In this document: positions 44,701 to 57,033 of the stretch, piece after piece
Layout of the letters: each line of letters begins with the position of its first letter
Numbering within the stretch: the first letter of the stretch is position 1
Translations under genes and position numbers: made by a program
NCBI GenBank assembly: GCA_023653785.1
Contig: JAMKCH010072585.1
Coordinates: 40,182 to 104,181 of the forward strand
Direction of reading: 5' to 3'
Source of the DNA: Ophioderma brevispina
Lineage: Eukaryota > Echinodermata > Ophiuroidea > Amphilepidida > Ophiodermatidae
DNA length: 64,000 nucleotides
Notes under the pieces: model-generated
Told to the model about the DNA's origin: nothing
The model's database searches: none
Seen by the model: only the letters and a program-made list of their open reading frames with translations

Positions 44701-45118
44701 TGCACGGTCTCTGTTCAAATTTAGTCAAGCTATACACACATCACTTATTGTCTCTTGTCATTAGACTGTTCTTTATTTAGTATTATTATTATTATTACTA
44801 TTATTTACATTTTGTGCTTCAGTTTGATTGTATTTCTACTTTTCCTTATTTTTTTGTTTACCTTTGAATTCAACTTCAACATATATTGATTCTTTAATAA
44901 ACCTGTCCAGCCTGCAGGCTTAAATGTTTTTGCACCTTGTCTTGTTATGTCTTGTACTCCCACCATGGCCTTTGTCTTACGTCCTTCCTTGTCCTTGCAC
45001 TGGTAATTGTCCAGGGTGACCAGTAAATGATCGAGCTCTGCTTTGAATGGTACTCCCTCCATAATTCCATTTATTGTAATCTGTTTTTATGGAAAATAAA
45101 TGAAACTGAAACTGAAAA
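41656..45118 (+). mobile_element. Near full-length but badly decayed LINE (CR1/L2-like)
   Basis: After a run of about 35 T, remnants read LLPNGADINNNLLRPIHAIN and DDDFSIFH, as at the start of LINE endonucleases; GGV and Y-blocks near 42070; IIIGI with RTPDIDLFL near 42220; then reverse transcriptase traces LAPIYKAGND (43415), a F-G-F-R-P-G-like block (43560), LSKAS (43665), IYINDIVYSSKYFF (43870) and CSWLKANKFIIE (44000). Nearly every segment needs frame changes. The 3' end is AATGAAACTGAAACTGAAAA, a tail typical of such elements. It lies between the two C-rich repeats. Confidence 0.65.
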
Positions 45119-45165
45119 TATTTAATTAGCTCAGTTGCATACCTACGGTGCAACATGCCACTTCC

Positions 45166-45460
45166 CTCCCCAACACCCTATCCCACCTTCCACACACCCC
45201 CTCCCACACATGCAACCAACCCTACCCCCCTCCCCCAACCCCCACAACACCCCACCCCCCTCCACCACCCCGCAAAACCCAACCTCCTTCCCCAACCCCC
45301 ACCCCTCCTCACATCCCCGCCCCCTCCCACACCCCCCGCAACACCCCCTCCCTCCCCTATGGCATAGTAGTCTCCTCTGTACAACGGAATTTTGCCTATC
45401 TGACGTACAGTTTTTCAGAGATAACAATAATTAGGCAATACCTAAGCCGCATTATCCATA
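45166..45460. repeat. C-rich array 2 with conserved flank
   Basis: CCCCACC/CAACACC units to about 45360, then GGCATAGTAGTCTCCTCTGT, AATTTTGCCTAT and ACAGTTTTTCAGAGATA, matching the flank of array 1. Plus- and minus-strand frames are open across it (Pro- or Gly-rich) only because of base composition. Confidence 0.88.
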
Positions 45461-47255
45461 TCCCATAATTGCAAAAAGGATGTTCCCCATGATCGGCTTT
45501 CATGCCACGCGCAGGAATTTGTTGAGTATCCGACGTACCGTTTGCAAAGTATAGGCAATTGCGCTGATTTGTTTGCATGTTAATACTCATATTGCATACT
45601 TCCAATTTGCCCGAAATCCCCAAATCTAATCAGGTCAGGTCGACTAACTCTGCAAGCCCCGTCCTTCCACCAAGTTACAAATCATTATATCCCTTATACG
45701 GACCTCCAGAAAACATGTACACAGGCCTTGCAGGATAAGTTTTGTAAATTTATGCAATAAACGAATCTACAATTTTACCACCAAAACAATCAGTTCGATA
45801 CCGTCAATCACCCAGCTTCTTTCCACCAATTTGCATCATTGTCGCCCTTACAAAACTCCAGATAAAATCGTATAAAACATGGGGTTACCCATTTTTAATC
45901 ACGACGACGGACAACTAACGGACGATGGCGCTGCTCCACTTTCCTAGTCCCCGTTACAACTCTTCGGCGGGTAACAATTAGCCATAGGAACCAGTGTTTA
46001 ATAAATTGGTATCCATATTTTAGCTGTTTCTGTCCACATCAGAGGAACATTTCCTGGGCCTTAATTTCTCTGGTAGAAAAAATATGGACTTTCTCTGATA
46101 CCAAAATTGCCATTTTGGTGGAGTAAAGTCGGGGAAACAAGGTTATCGATCGGTTTATATTCAATATCGATTTAAATGTGCCAGAAGTTCTTGGACTACA
46201 ACATTAAGCAATTATGCCAAAGTTATGATTTTCAAACATATGCTGTTTTTCCAGAATCAATAGTGCGGAAAATGTTTAATTGGTTGTTGTGTTCCCTAAA
46301 GATGGCGGGTTAAAGGAGTTGGCTAATTACTTATTCCTTCATCCCCAAAATTCCTTCAATTTTTTCATTTCAGAAATAGAAATTCGAAAATCTGCAGATC
46401 ATGAAAACGCAAGTGCGACACAGTTGAGTAAACAGGTCAGGGTCAAATTTTGTGTTTTTTTCCTGCACAAGTTTTTTTATTCCACTAATGTATACCGGTT
46501 ATCAGCATCTAGTGTAAATATTTAAGGCAAATTTAAGTGTTGTAATGGACCGGAAAAGAGATAACGTCCGTAAAAGATGGGAGCGCGCCCATCACCTTTT
46601 GGACCTCTTTATTAACCATGGACTTGCGCTGTTGTCCATGGAACGTGAATGCATAATAATACATAATTTATCCTAAACCCCATGGTTTTATCATTCAAAT
46701 TGCATTTCTGGATGTCTCCGAATTTTCCCTATATTTCGAAGACCACTGTCTTTCATCGACTTTGTTTCATTTCCGGTCCACACAATCACTCCGATCTGCT
46801 CCCTCAACATAAGCCCTAATGAACCCTTTTACAATTCATTAAGTGGCTAATTTTGAAGCCATTTCTTTTGTTTTGTTTCTGTATTCCTCTGGAGTGCAAT
46901 TTGGGCATGTTTATTATCGTTCGCATAATCCGCCAAATTTAGGGAAAATGACCAATCAATCAACATTTTTCGTCTCCTTGGATTCTAGGGAATAATTATC
47001 TTGTATACAAAATCCAACTTTGGCATTCCATAGGCCTAAGCAATGTTTGGTCAAGAATCCATGTTATAATTTGTAATCCGAAGCCGCGATTATGAAATTT
47101 AACTTTTCTGCGTGTTGCATACGTTTTGCCAGTGTGTGTAATTCCACTTACACAATCAAGGTGTTCTACTTTGGTGTTTATTTCAGGTGAGAGCAAATAT
47201 ATGTAAAAAGCAACCATGCAATACTATTATACTTTGTCCGCGACTTGGCTTGTCT
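45461..47255. other. Intergenic; one exon-like segment
   Basis: Mostly unrecognised. A 62-bp plus-strand segment at 46374-46435 between tttttcatttcag and GTCAGG reads IEIRKSADHENASATQLSKQ with open phase. It is isolated and has no recognisable domain, so it is recorded only as a possibility. Confidence 0.3.
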
Positions 47256-47387
47256 GAAGTATGAAGTGACGGCGCGTGCGTATACCAAATGCTGCCTTTC
47301 AGTTGCGGCAATGCGATTGTGCTTTGCCTACGCGCGCGCTGAAAGTCAGTACAAAACGTACACGCCCTCGACGCTACTTCATACTTC
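47256..47387. repeat. GC-rich inverted repeat
   Basis: GAAGTATGAAGT and ACTTCATACTTC enclose 108 bp rich in CpG (GGCGCGTGCG, ACGCGCGCGC). Arm similarity extends weakly inwards. It may be a small MITE, or the CpG cluster may mark a promoter; neither can be decided. Confidence 0.5.
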
Positions 47388-47556
47388 GAGCTGGACAGGG
47401 TATAGTTTGGAGAAATTTTGAGGATGCAACTCTTTTCAAAATGTGCCAATTCTCTTTCTGTGAGTCACTTCACTTACAAAATGCAAATTGGAGACATTTG
47501 CCTTCACAATAGTGTCACCTATTTACACTACCACTGGCGACTATGATAAAAAAATG

Positions 47557-47872
47557 TCAAATGTCAAAGGTCATCACGCAAAGGGTTAAACTTTAATATT
47601 GCTGTCCGATTTCTTTAAAATGGGCTCAAGTTGTTTATCTTTCCACAAAGACTGCACCAAAATATTTTTCACTGTCCAACATTTTTAAATTCAGATGACC
47701 AAGAGAGGTCATGGCATTGACCTGTTTGTCAATTTCCCTCAAAACAAAATCAAAAGAGTGCCAACTACTTTTTTTGTTTCAATCCCTGTTGAAAGTTAAA
47801 CAATTTGAGACCATTTTTAAAGAAATCGGTGCAATTTAAAATTTAACCTTTTGTGATGACGTTGACATTTGA
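47557..47872. mobile_element. Foldback MITE, about 316 bp
   Basis: Arms of about 95 bp. The left arm has TCAAATGTCAAAGGTCATCA, CGATTTCTTTAAAATGG and CAAGTTGTTTATCTTTC. The right arm, reverse-complemented, has TCAAATGTCAACGTCATCA, CGATTTCTTTAAAAATGG and CAAATTGTTTAACTTTC. The loop contains GACCAAGAGAGGTCATGGC. Non-coding. Confidence 0.75.
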
Positions 47873-47879
47873 TTATCTC

Positions 47880-48760
47880 GCAGAGCCATACTTGCAGGAG
47901 TACAATCTATACTTTTTTATCCTTGTAACAGAAGAACACTTTGGTTATACCTTTTACAGTTTACAGCAATCCACGCATTTTTCATTTTGGACCCCTGTAC
48001 TTATAAAATTATAATTCTGCCCACACTTTCACGAGGCATCACTGTGATTGTTCATTAACTTCATAGAAGATAATCCACTGAGAAATGATACTCTCTGCTC
48101 TCCACGGTCACGAATTGCTCCAAATGCCTCATTATCCAGTACCCTGATGACCACATTCTTGTAACCTTGTCAAAATATTGAGCATTTTTGATACTATAAA
48201 AAGTATCAATTTAATGGAACAATAAATAATTTCACATCACACCTAATGAAATATTAATATAATGGATAAATTTTAATCATTGAAATAATCATAATTACCA
48301 AAATATAACCAGATACTTTGTACAAGCTCCCAAGAGGCATGTTACAATTTAATCCTAAAGATCTTTGACATCGAAAAAATACTTAGACATAATAAATACG
48401 CATTTCAATGATCATCCAGTCATGATAATAAAGTGTTACTTTTGAGCAATTTCTAAGTAAAGCTACAAAATTCCTTCTTTAGTACTCATTTCATGTTATA
48501 ACATCCTTGGTGTTTAATCCACCTTGGCTCAAAAGACCTTTGTGCAAATGAATAATATTTGCATTTGTGTCTGCGACCAACTTTTACCTAAATTTGGACC
48601 AAACTATTGTAAATGTGTCAAATATCTTGTGTGCAATTTGGTCCCAGTTGATGCTTGCTGGCAAAATTATGCATTATTTCAGTTTTAAATTAATTTTCCC
48701 ATTGAGTTTGTATTTAAGACTCTTTGGAAGTGCAAGTGTTTGACCAAACCTTGAAAATGA
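47880..48760. other. Intergenic, nothing recognised
   Basis: AT-rich sequence without a recognised gene or bounded repeat. Confidence 0.5.
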
Positions 48761-48765
48761 TATTA

Positions 48766-49298
48766 AGGCTTTTCACACTGAGCGCCCTGTGATTCGATCG
48801 ACTTTGCGTCGTCGCCTTCCGTAGACTTCAACCAGCTACCAAATTCATTATAATAAATTCAAACTCTTACACACATATCGCTGTTGTCCTTCCCAAATAA
48901 CAGCACACAATCGTTCAATGAAATGCACTTACGTAGATTCTATCCGCCATTTGAGATTTTGTTTTCCTTCACTCATTCCGTTCACTTTTCCCGACGGAAA
49001 ACTAAAAATTTCTGTGCTGAAACAACTCAGGTGACAAGAAGTCAATAACTAAAAGATGGCCATATACCACAGCATTAAAAAAGTCAACTATAACCACTGT
49101 CGTAAATGCCGTCAAAAAGACGTATTTTGTGAAAGCAGCATCTCATTTAATCCTTCCATTTGGAAAACTTTCAAATCGTAACTAGACGTCTATTGCGCAT
49201 GCCCGTCTAGTATTCAGAAAACGAATGCACTAGTCTTCAAAAACGGCGATCGATCGCAAAGTCGATCGTATCACTACACGGCTCAGTGTGAAAAGCCT
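48766..49298. mobile_element. TIR element, 533 bp, with 5-bp flanking repeat
   Basis: Ends AGGCTTTTCACACTGAGC and, reverse-complemented, AGGCTTTTCACACTGAGC (identical). After small gaps the arms continue with GTGAT...CGATCGACTTTGCG against GATACGATCGACTTTGCG. It is flanked by TATTA on both sides (48761-48765, 49299-49303). Non-coding, so non-autonomous. The superfamily is not certain. Confidence 0.85.
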
Positions 49299-49511
49299 TA
49301 TTATGCTCTCTATAATCTATACATACAATGTATTTTGTATGGTCTTGGAAGCATTGATTTGTCAAAAACTTACAAAAAAATAGATTGGATAGTAAACATT
49401 AAAAAAAAATACATACCTATACTAATACCATGAATTCCTCTCGTACTATTATTGAGCTTTTAAGAAAAAAAACAAGTTGTCTCAGAAAACTGCTCACTAT
49501 TTGGTTTTCAA

Positions 49512-49640
49512 GATTGGTCTTTTAGGTCATTATTCTAGATTGGTCTTTTAGCGCACTTATTCTAGATTGGTCTTTTAGCGCATTATCTAGATTGGTCTTT
49601 TTAGCGCTTATTCTAGATGGTCCCTTTTAAGCGCCTAATA
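49512..49640. repeat. 26-bp tandem repeat, five copies
   Basis: The unit is close to ATTGGTCTTTTAGCGCATTA plus TTCTAG, copies 25-28 bp long with small indels. Confidence 0.9.
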
Positions 49641-49827
49641 TTCTTTAGGTTTTTCTCACTTGAGAGATTTTTTAAATTTTCAGAAAAAAGTGTTAAAAAG
49701 TGGCAAAAATGCAATATTTTTTTTTACTAAATAAATCACACATTTCGCATTAGGCAATATTTCTAAAAAATACTCGTCCTCGGACCGCTTGTGTCTCCTG
49801 CCGTCGCGTTTTAGTGAATGATAGACT

Positions 49828-50400
49828 AATTGACCGTTGACCTTGATATGTGACCTTTGACCTGATATGTGACCTTGGACCTCAAACAAATGAGGGTTGC
49901 ATGTAAAACTCCATAAATCAAGTTTGGTTCCAATTGAACTTCCAAATTTTCACTGATGTGAATTTACATTTTCAGCCTATCTTACATTTGACCTCACATG
50001 ACCTTTGACCTTGGTTATGTGAACCTTGACCTCATCAACAAATGAGGGATCCAATTTTTGCCCTATGATTCGTTTGGTTCCAAATGAAACTTCAACTTTC
50101 AAATGAGTCAATTTTTTACATTTTCAGCCTATTTACAACTTGACCTCGCTGACATTGACCGTGGCTGTGACCTTGACCTCATCAAAACAAAATGAGGGAA
50201 TCCTGGTGGGCACTATGATTCAAGTTTGGTTTTTGCAATTGAACTTCACGTCAACTTTTCAAATGAGCCTCAATTTTACATTTTCAGCCTATTTTACCAA
50301 TTGACCTCAAGACTTGTGACCTTGGTATGTGACCTTGAACCTCATCAACGAATGAGGGATGCCATATTGTTGCACCTGTGACCAGTTTGATTTAAAAAAT
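49828..50400 (+). repeat. TGACCT-rich dispersed repeat, copy 2
   Basis: Four roughly 130-bp iterations containing TGTGACCTTTGACCT, CAAATGAGGGAT, AGTTTGGTTCCAATTGAACT and TTACATTTTCAGCCTATTT. It has the same consensus as 13939-14392 and 57034-57534, but the iterations are repeated more often and carry many small indels. Confidence 0.85.
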
Positions 50401-51282
50401 CCCATCAAGTTGATAAATATTACGGCAAATGTTAACCTTTTTCAACAACAGACATCAACAACAACAACACATCAACTACAGTGGACAAAGTGATCCCTAT
50501 GTTTCTTCCTGTCTTCCTGCTTAGGGCAATGCGACACAAAAAACACATTTCACATTTTCACTTTCTTTTCTTCTGAGACAAACTTGTTTTTTTGTTTTTT
50601 TTTTTAAAAAAAAAAAAATGTTTTTAATTAGATTGAAAAGAGGAGTTTGCCTAACTAATGTTATAGCACAACCCGAATTAGTTGAAGAACTCAATAATCC
50701 AGGGGGAATCAGTTAAACCAGTCGCTCTCTTGCTTATCATGGTGAGGAGGTGTTTTCTAAATTTGATGGCAATCTTCTAATTGTCCTAATGATTATTAAG
50801 TGGAATAACAGTTACTTTCTGAGTTAATTTTAGAATTTCAGCAACAAATACCAAACAAAATCTTGCACAGCCACGCTCATCATGTTGGTTTTGTCCATTT
50901 TCACAACTGACCACAATTGGTTTTGGCCAGTTTTGAACACATAACTATCATTGGGAAAATAGCATATTGGAACAGCCCGTACCAGGGGGCATCTCCCCCA
51001 CTTTCTAAAAGACCCCAAACCCCTAAAAGAGCTGAAAAGGGCCAAGAAAGTTAACATTATTTTGTTTAAAAATTCCACTTTGCACACCAAATTCAACCCT
51101 CCTTTTGCAATTTTGGGAAAAAATTCTCCCTTTGAAAAAAAAAATTCCACCCCTCTCAAAAATCAAACTGGGTGTACGGCCTGATTGAATCCATTGTAGA
51201 ACTTCTAAGCTACCTCAACTTAATTAATGGATGTGATAACATCATCAAAAAGTACTGCAAGTAATCTTGCATCATCCCCTGG

Positions 51283-51530
51283 CAATATGACGTCTGGACA
51301 TGAACCTCAGATGACCCTGAACTTGGTCCTATGAGACCTTTGATGACAATCATCCCATATGATAACCCCTACTGCATCTAAACCCCAAGTCTTGTTTAAA
51401 TCGGACTTCACAACTTTTCGAAGAAACCTTAAAACAAAAACTAACCAAAACCTAACTCAGACCTGGAACCACACCACAGACATCGCACACAGCTCGCAAT
51501 ATCCCCCTCTGCTTTTCAAGCCGGGATAAA
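51283..51530 (+). repeat. TGACCT-type dispersed repeat
   Basis: Runs from GGACATGAACCTCAGATGAC through ATCCCATATGATAACCCC, AAACCCCAAGTCTTG and ACCTAACTCAGACCTGGAAC to CTGCTTTTCAAGCCGGGATA. It matches the two halves at 8125-8215 and 8941-9095. Confidence 0.65.
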
Positions 51531-51693
51531 AAGATGTCACATATACAATTAGATTTGACAGAGCAGTAATGTTAAATGAGCACACCTGTTTTAAAATATT
51601 TCTTAGTAATGGAAGTCTTAAAAAGGTTGTTACAAATTTCACTTTATATTTAAAAAAAATGGAAGCACACAAAGTCTTATAAAATCGTCCTCC

Positions 51694-52001
51694 TTAAGTT
51701 AGACCGCTTTCTTGGTCTTTCCCATTTCTTGGAGATATTTCCTCCAACTCTGCACAAGGCACCCACAAGATGATAAATATTAAAACAAATCCTGCACCGG
51801 AAACAAGAAGGACTGTTGATGGGCCTTCGCCACTCAAAACATTCTGCCGAAAGAAAAAGATGAGAATGGTAAATTGATAAAGAAGGGCAATTATGCAAGG
51901 GAAAGCCTTGGACAGCCTGCATTTTGAGTTGAAAAGTAATAACATTCCTATGATGGCCAGAAATAAAATACTTGGAATTTTGGCAGGGTGTTCATTAAAC
52001 T
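51694..52001 (-). CDS. Possible last exon of an unrecognised multi-pass membrane protein
   Basis: On the minus strand, after tataaatgcag, an open frame reads FNEHPAKIPSILFLAIIGML, LLFNSKCRLSKAFPCIIALL, YQFTILIFFFRQ, STVLLVSGAGFVLIFIILWV and PCAELEEISPRNGKDQESGL with a stop at about 51694. Three hydrophobic segments followed by a charged tail look like the end of a small membrane protein. I do not recognise the family. The acceptor is mediocre and there is no independent support. Confidence 0.4.
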
Positions 52002-52009
52002 GCATTTAT

Positions 52010-53847
52010 AAGCACTATTTCCAAAAATACTGCTGCAGCAACACACGTGCCTGCACACACAACACATGCATGATGCATGCACACAACATACACACATCAA
52101 TAAAGAAGGCAACATATTTTCTTAAAAGTGACAGTATACGGTGATTATGGTGCCCAAAAAGATCAGGATCACGATATTTTATGACCTTTGAAGTTGTCAA
52201 AAATTACAATGTTAAGGTGGAAATGTAACATGCTATGTTCATTCACAAAGAACAGTGATAGGGTTGATAGGACACAACAATAGGAATAGAGACAAAATGG
52301 AATTGTCAAAATTAATTTTCAACAACCAAATATGACTGCATTATGGCTTGTATTCAATCACCTATTATGCAGTAAAACCCACAACATTGAAAAAAAAATT
52401 AAAGTATAAACCATTGCGAAATATTCTATCACACTGAACCATGCACATCAATTTGCAACAAGCATTAATCCCCTATGTTGGGAATTGGTGAATTGAGGGT
52501 AGGACGTTTCAATAGAGTACCATTGATGCAAAATGAGTATTGCCATTTCATTCCATCAAGCACTAATGCACAAAAGGTCATACAGCGCATGATGGGATCA
52601 ATTGTAATACCTCATTTGCATCAATGGGACTTTGATATGAAAGTCTACCAATTGATGCACAAAGTATGCAATAAATTGCAGGGATTCATGAAGTGTTAAA
52701 GGAATCTAGTAATTACACTAAAATTTCAATTAGTTTTTTTTTTTTTTAAATTTGGCTTTTTTTGTAAATAATATATTAAGAAACAAAAAGAACAAAGCAC
52801 ATACATACCTCTTGGTATGCTATTGCCTCTGTCAGTTCATCCACGACAAATTACAAAAATGATGTAATGTTGAATAATGATTCAATTTGACATAATGGGG
52901 TGAAAGTTTATTTGGAGTTTGGACACAAAGATTATTATACAGGATTTGATATTGGGTTTATGATAGTTTTGTTGGTTTTTTGACTGTGTGCTATTCTGTT
53001 TTAACTCTTTGTTCAGACAATTTATTCCCTCTAAATTTTACTTATTTAAACGGAATAAATCATGAATGAATCTTGGAAAGCCAGGAAATCAACGTACTTC
53101 CTGCTATTTAGATATACATTGCTATTACCAACACTGATATAAATTCCATAGGGCTATATATGCTGAGTCACAAGTTATTAGGGCAGCCATTTTGCGGAGG
53201 GGATTTCATAGGTCCCCGTTGTAAACTGATAAAATGCGCATATTTTACTTGAACGTTAGTAGGAGACAGGGGTGCAAAAAAAGGAGGGAGTTGGTGAAGC
53301 GACTGATAAAAGGGAAATGATTGAAATTCTTGTAGGTGTCTATGTGAAACATTGCTGTTGCTCCTGAGGAAAGACAAATTTCTGCACCCCTGGTTAGGAG
53401 CTGGAATGGGAGCGCTAGTTAAGAAATGAAACATACACATTTTAGAATGCTATTCGTTTCACTTGCAAAAAAAAAAGGGGGGGGCCAAGTAGAAAAATCC
53501 CAGAAATGTCATAAGGCGGCCAAATGGCCTTGAATCCGTGGTTCAGGAGTGATGTCACATGTTGTCACCTCCGATGAAATAAGATTTTCAGCGGTTATTA
53601 CAAAGAAGACGCCGTTTGTGTGGCGCGAAGTGATAATGTTACGAAACGAGGGACTAATGCATTTAAAGCTAAGCACTTGCAAGTGACCAGATGAGTAGAA
53701 GCCCTCTATCATCCATAATTATGCTATCAGAGGAGTTATCTAAGTCATCGGGCAGTATCATCGTCCACTGTGCAAGGCTCTGAAGTACCTGCTATGTGTT
53801 ATATTCTGTCAACTAGTGCTGCATGTTTCAACGTGGAGACGCCCTCT
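52010..53847. other. Non-coding; one donor-bounded minus-strand segment
   Basis: Mostly unrecognised AT-rich sequence with short homopolymers. At 52809-52845 on the minus strand VDELTEAIAYQE ends at a good GTATGT donor, in phase to join the hydrophobic exon at 52001, but no upstream acceptor is visible. Confidence 0.3.
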
Positions 53848-54215
53848 TTAAGAGACAGGAGGACATTCCAGAAAGAGCGCCCCCAATTTTTTTTCGAACC
53901 CAGATTTTGTCATATTTGGAATGCTTACCCAATTATTAGATCACATGAGGAATAAGCCGATTATGCCATCTTTATGTAATAAAAATTAGGATTAGTATGT
54001 TCTGTCGTGCACGATACAAAAATCAAAGCACAGTTTTACATTGGGACAATTATGATAGCGGGCAAGTTCAAAAGAAAGTTTGTGGTTTTTTTCTTTGGTA
54101 CTTGTGTCAAATACACCTTTGAAACATTTCTTGGAGGTGGTCTACAACCATCACGTGCAATTTATGAGAAAATCGTATTCTCAAAAAAATCTCCTGTCCT
54201 TAAAGTACAAGAAAA
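53848..54215 (+). mobile_element. MITE family member B (internal part)
   Basis: Matches 38130-38480 in the same orientation: GAGCGCCCCCAATTTTT, CATATTTGGAATGCTTACC, ATTAGATCACA, ATGCCATCTTTATGTAATAA, GGCAAGTTCAAAA, TTTGAAA and AAAAAATCTCCTGTC. The inverted ends seen in member A are missing or too diverged to identify. Confidence 0.78.
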
Positions 54216-55264
54216 ACAAAGCTAAACATAACCTTTACAAATACCCAGTTTGAACCCATTGGTATGGAAAGCCGTTGGCAGTGGTACACAATAGGGTCAG
54301 AGATCACCAGAACAAAATAAGATGTAAATAAAGCACAAGTCACAGGATTCCCCGTATTTGTTTACAGTGATGTCAACACACCAGTTCCTGGATATACTAT
54401 ATGTTTAGTTGTGAGCTGATGCTAGCGAGCCTACGTAGCTAGATTTAAAATCTGTACACCTCATGTGCAAGATGTCATCAAATTTAAATTTCTATTGCCT
54501 TGTATTTTTAATACAGCGGGAATTTATTTCAGCACCAAAACATGAAAATGTCTGGAATTCCAAGTGACTTCCAGTGAGTTTGTTTGGAATTGAAAACCAC
54601 ATTTTATACACTTTATATAAGTGCAAAATTTCAGGTTTCAGGATGATAAAAATCTCCAAACAATGTTGCAAATTGTAATGGCTTAATTGTCAGTGCTTAC
54701 TTGCATGTTTGGCATGATTTTTGGTATTTGTATTTTTTTAGGAAAATTTGACTGAAAAAAAATGAGGGGCATTTATTAGAGGGGGGGAGTGTTTATACAG
54801 GACGGATGGGTGAAAGCCTTCAACACATTAGACCTTTAAAGCATTAGGTCAAGATTCTTGTGTTGATGTTAAAAAGCTTCATTTAGATAACAGGATATAT
54901 CTGTTTACACAGAAGTAAAAAAGTATGGCAAAAGATAATCTAGCGTGATTACACTAGTCAGCAAAAAGCAAGGTTTTTTTTTTTTTTCAAATCATCACTT
55001 TGTTCCAGCTTACCACAACGTGACCATAACATCAAAAGTAAAAGTAGTTTGTCAAACAGATTCCTGCCCATGTCCAGTTACAAACCTGAATATTATAAAT
55101 TTTTTTTTACATAAATTGTGAATCTTTGTTACACGTTTTACTCCCCATTTTAAGATATACTATTCCTGCAATTGAAACTTCGTAAACTCAACACACAAAA
55201 CTCTTCACCTAATCCCTTAAACATAGAGATGAATATGCATGAAAGGCCATGTTTTGTGGTAATA
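54216..55264. other. Non-coding, nothing recognised
   Basis: No exon or repeat with clear limits; several short homopolymer runs. Confidence 0.5.
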
Positions 55265-55269
55265 CACAC

Positions 55270-55414
55270 CACTATACTCACAAACCGGTGACGCGAGGAA
55301 GAGGCCATAACATCAATCCCTTGTGCATGCTTATATCCGGGTCTCTGCAAAAGGTTACTAGAGAAGCTGAATCCCTCTGAGATAGAGGATATGGTGTATC
55401 TGTTGGCCGTGACT
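55270..55414 (-). CDS. Possible exon of an unrecognised gene
   Basis: On the minus strand, acceptor cagtttttcag, then an open frame TANRYTISSISEGFSFSSNL, LQRPGYKHAQGIDVMASSSR, HRF and donor GTGAGT. Both splice signals are good and the frame is free of stops, but I recognise no domain. It could belong with the segments at 52809 and 51694 on the same strand. Confidence 0.38.
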
Positions 55415-55654
55415 GAAAAACTGTAAATAAAGCAAATTCTGTTATAAGGGATTTAATGTGATGAGGTAAGATATTTTTAACATCCTTCTAATCCTATCTG
55501 GCAAATATTTATCCTCTTAATACCATTCTGGATTAGTGTTTGTACATTATATGAAATCCCCTGGAAAACCAGTTCGATTTGCATTATTCATAAGGTATAT
55601 AATTAGCCAACCTTGAAATGTGTAAAATCTAAAGGGGAGGACCCAATTAATTAT

Positions 55655-55945
55655 AATAAAGCTTTGAAACTTGTTTGAATGATTCTGAAACCCCATCTTG
55701 ATGTGAGAGAGCTAAAAAACATGATTCTGCAAGCCCCATATCGAGCACTCAAGAAAATTAATGTTGGTTGACCAAAAATGGGCACATTTTTGCTCATAAC
55801 ATTAACACAAATGTTTTTAGCCCTAATTCACAGAGTAAATGAAAAAAATAGCGTTCGTCAGACACCAAAATTGGACCCCTTCGAGTACAAACAGAGGTTC
55901 TAGGGCTAAGGCCAGTAAGGTTGGGCCATGGACCGTTTAAACATA
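55655..55945 (-). repeat. Dispersed repeat D, copy
   Basis: Carries TTGATGTGAGAGAGCTAAAA, GCAAGCCCCATAT, TTTTTGCTCATAAC, TTTTTAGCCCTAA and TGGGCCATGGACC in the same order and orientation as 22680-22905. Confidence 0.72.
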
Positions 55946-57033
55946 GCTGTTTGAAAGTTCATTTATTATGACAAATCGAGAATAAAATTAATAAAACAAA
56001 AAAAATATCAACGGTGACACCCTTTTGACAAACTAAATTGGCAGTATTTGACCACTAAATACATCCTTGGTAAATGGATGAAATTAATGGCGGGGCTAAT
56101 GTGATTTTTCATAAAAAAAATATACGTTTTACACGTCTTTATGGAAATAGACATTATTAGGGGTGCTAAAATAATTATCCTTCGTGGCCTATATGGGCCA
56201 AGATTCCGCAATGGATTTTTCTGATTTTTGCGGGGGGGGATAATAGCTCTGCATGTCACCTACTTATATCAGTTGTCAAAATGTGTCGCCATTGCTTAAA
56301 ATTGCCCTAAAAAAAAAGACAATTTGCATGGGGTTCAAAACAGCTGGGGTAAAAGGTACAAAAGTTCCTATTTTGATGGTTTCTCAAAGGTTTTATTATC
56401 AGTTATATCATGCAATGATCAATTCAGATCCCATAAGAAAGGAAAGGAAAGAATTGGAGTTCACATGATTATAGATGTCTTTAGATGATTTTTACGTGGC
56501 TCATGGCTCATTACATGACTGATCATCATAAGGTAATAGCCTCGAGGACAACAGTCGATAGACAGTTTATGATTTGTATTTCCACTCAGCTTTTCTAACA
56601 TGTTTCAGGTGTGGGCAGTAGGGTGGGTTGATGCCGTGGAAAAGCACTGACTGTGATCAGCTCACACAGGGTTGGTTCAACCATTTAAGTTCAATCAATA
56701 AGAGATGCCTCATTTTTTGGTCACTTGTTTGTCTTCTCGTTTTGATAACAGGGAACCTTGAACCACAAGTCTTGCCCATGTCACGAGCAGAAATCAGTGC
56801 ACCTTTAGTTGTCATGCCAATTTGACCCTCATGACCCTTTAACCTTACTTTTTTAAGGTCAGTCTTCCCGTGTTTCACCAAAATATTATTGGTTACGAGT
56901 TGGGTTGAAGATATACACCTAAACCAATACCACCCTTAACCAAAAAATAACCCAATTCCCATATACAACATTTAACTCTAGGGAAGACCAAATATTGTTT
57001 GAATTCTAATCAACAAAACCCCTACAAAACAAC
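55946..57033. other. Non-coding; a short TGACC-rich stretch
   Basis: No recognised gene. The stretch 56745-56990 has TTGACCCTCATGACCC and CAGTCTTCCCGTGTTTCACC and probably belongs to the TGACCT repeat class. Open frames on both strands around 56630-56880 are inside it. Confidence 0.4.

Noticed and set aside
45135..45468. Pro-rich and Gly-rich frames on both strands (also 39786-40135)
   Set aside because: Open because of the C-rich array composition only.
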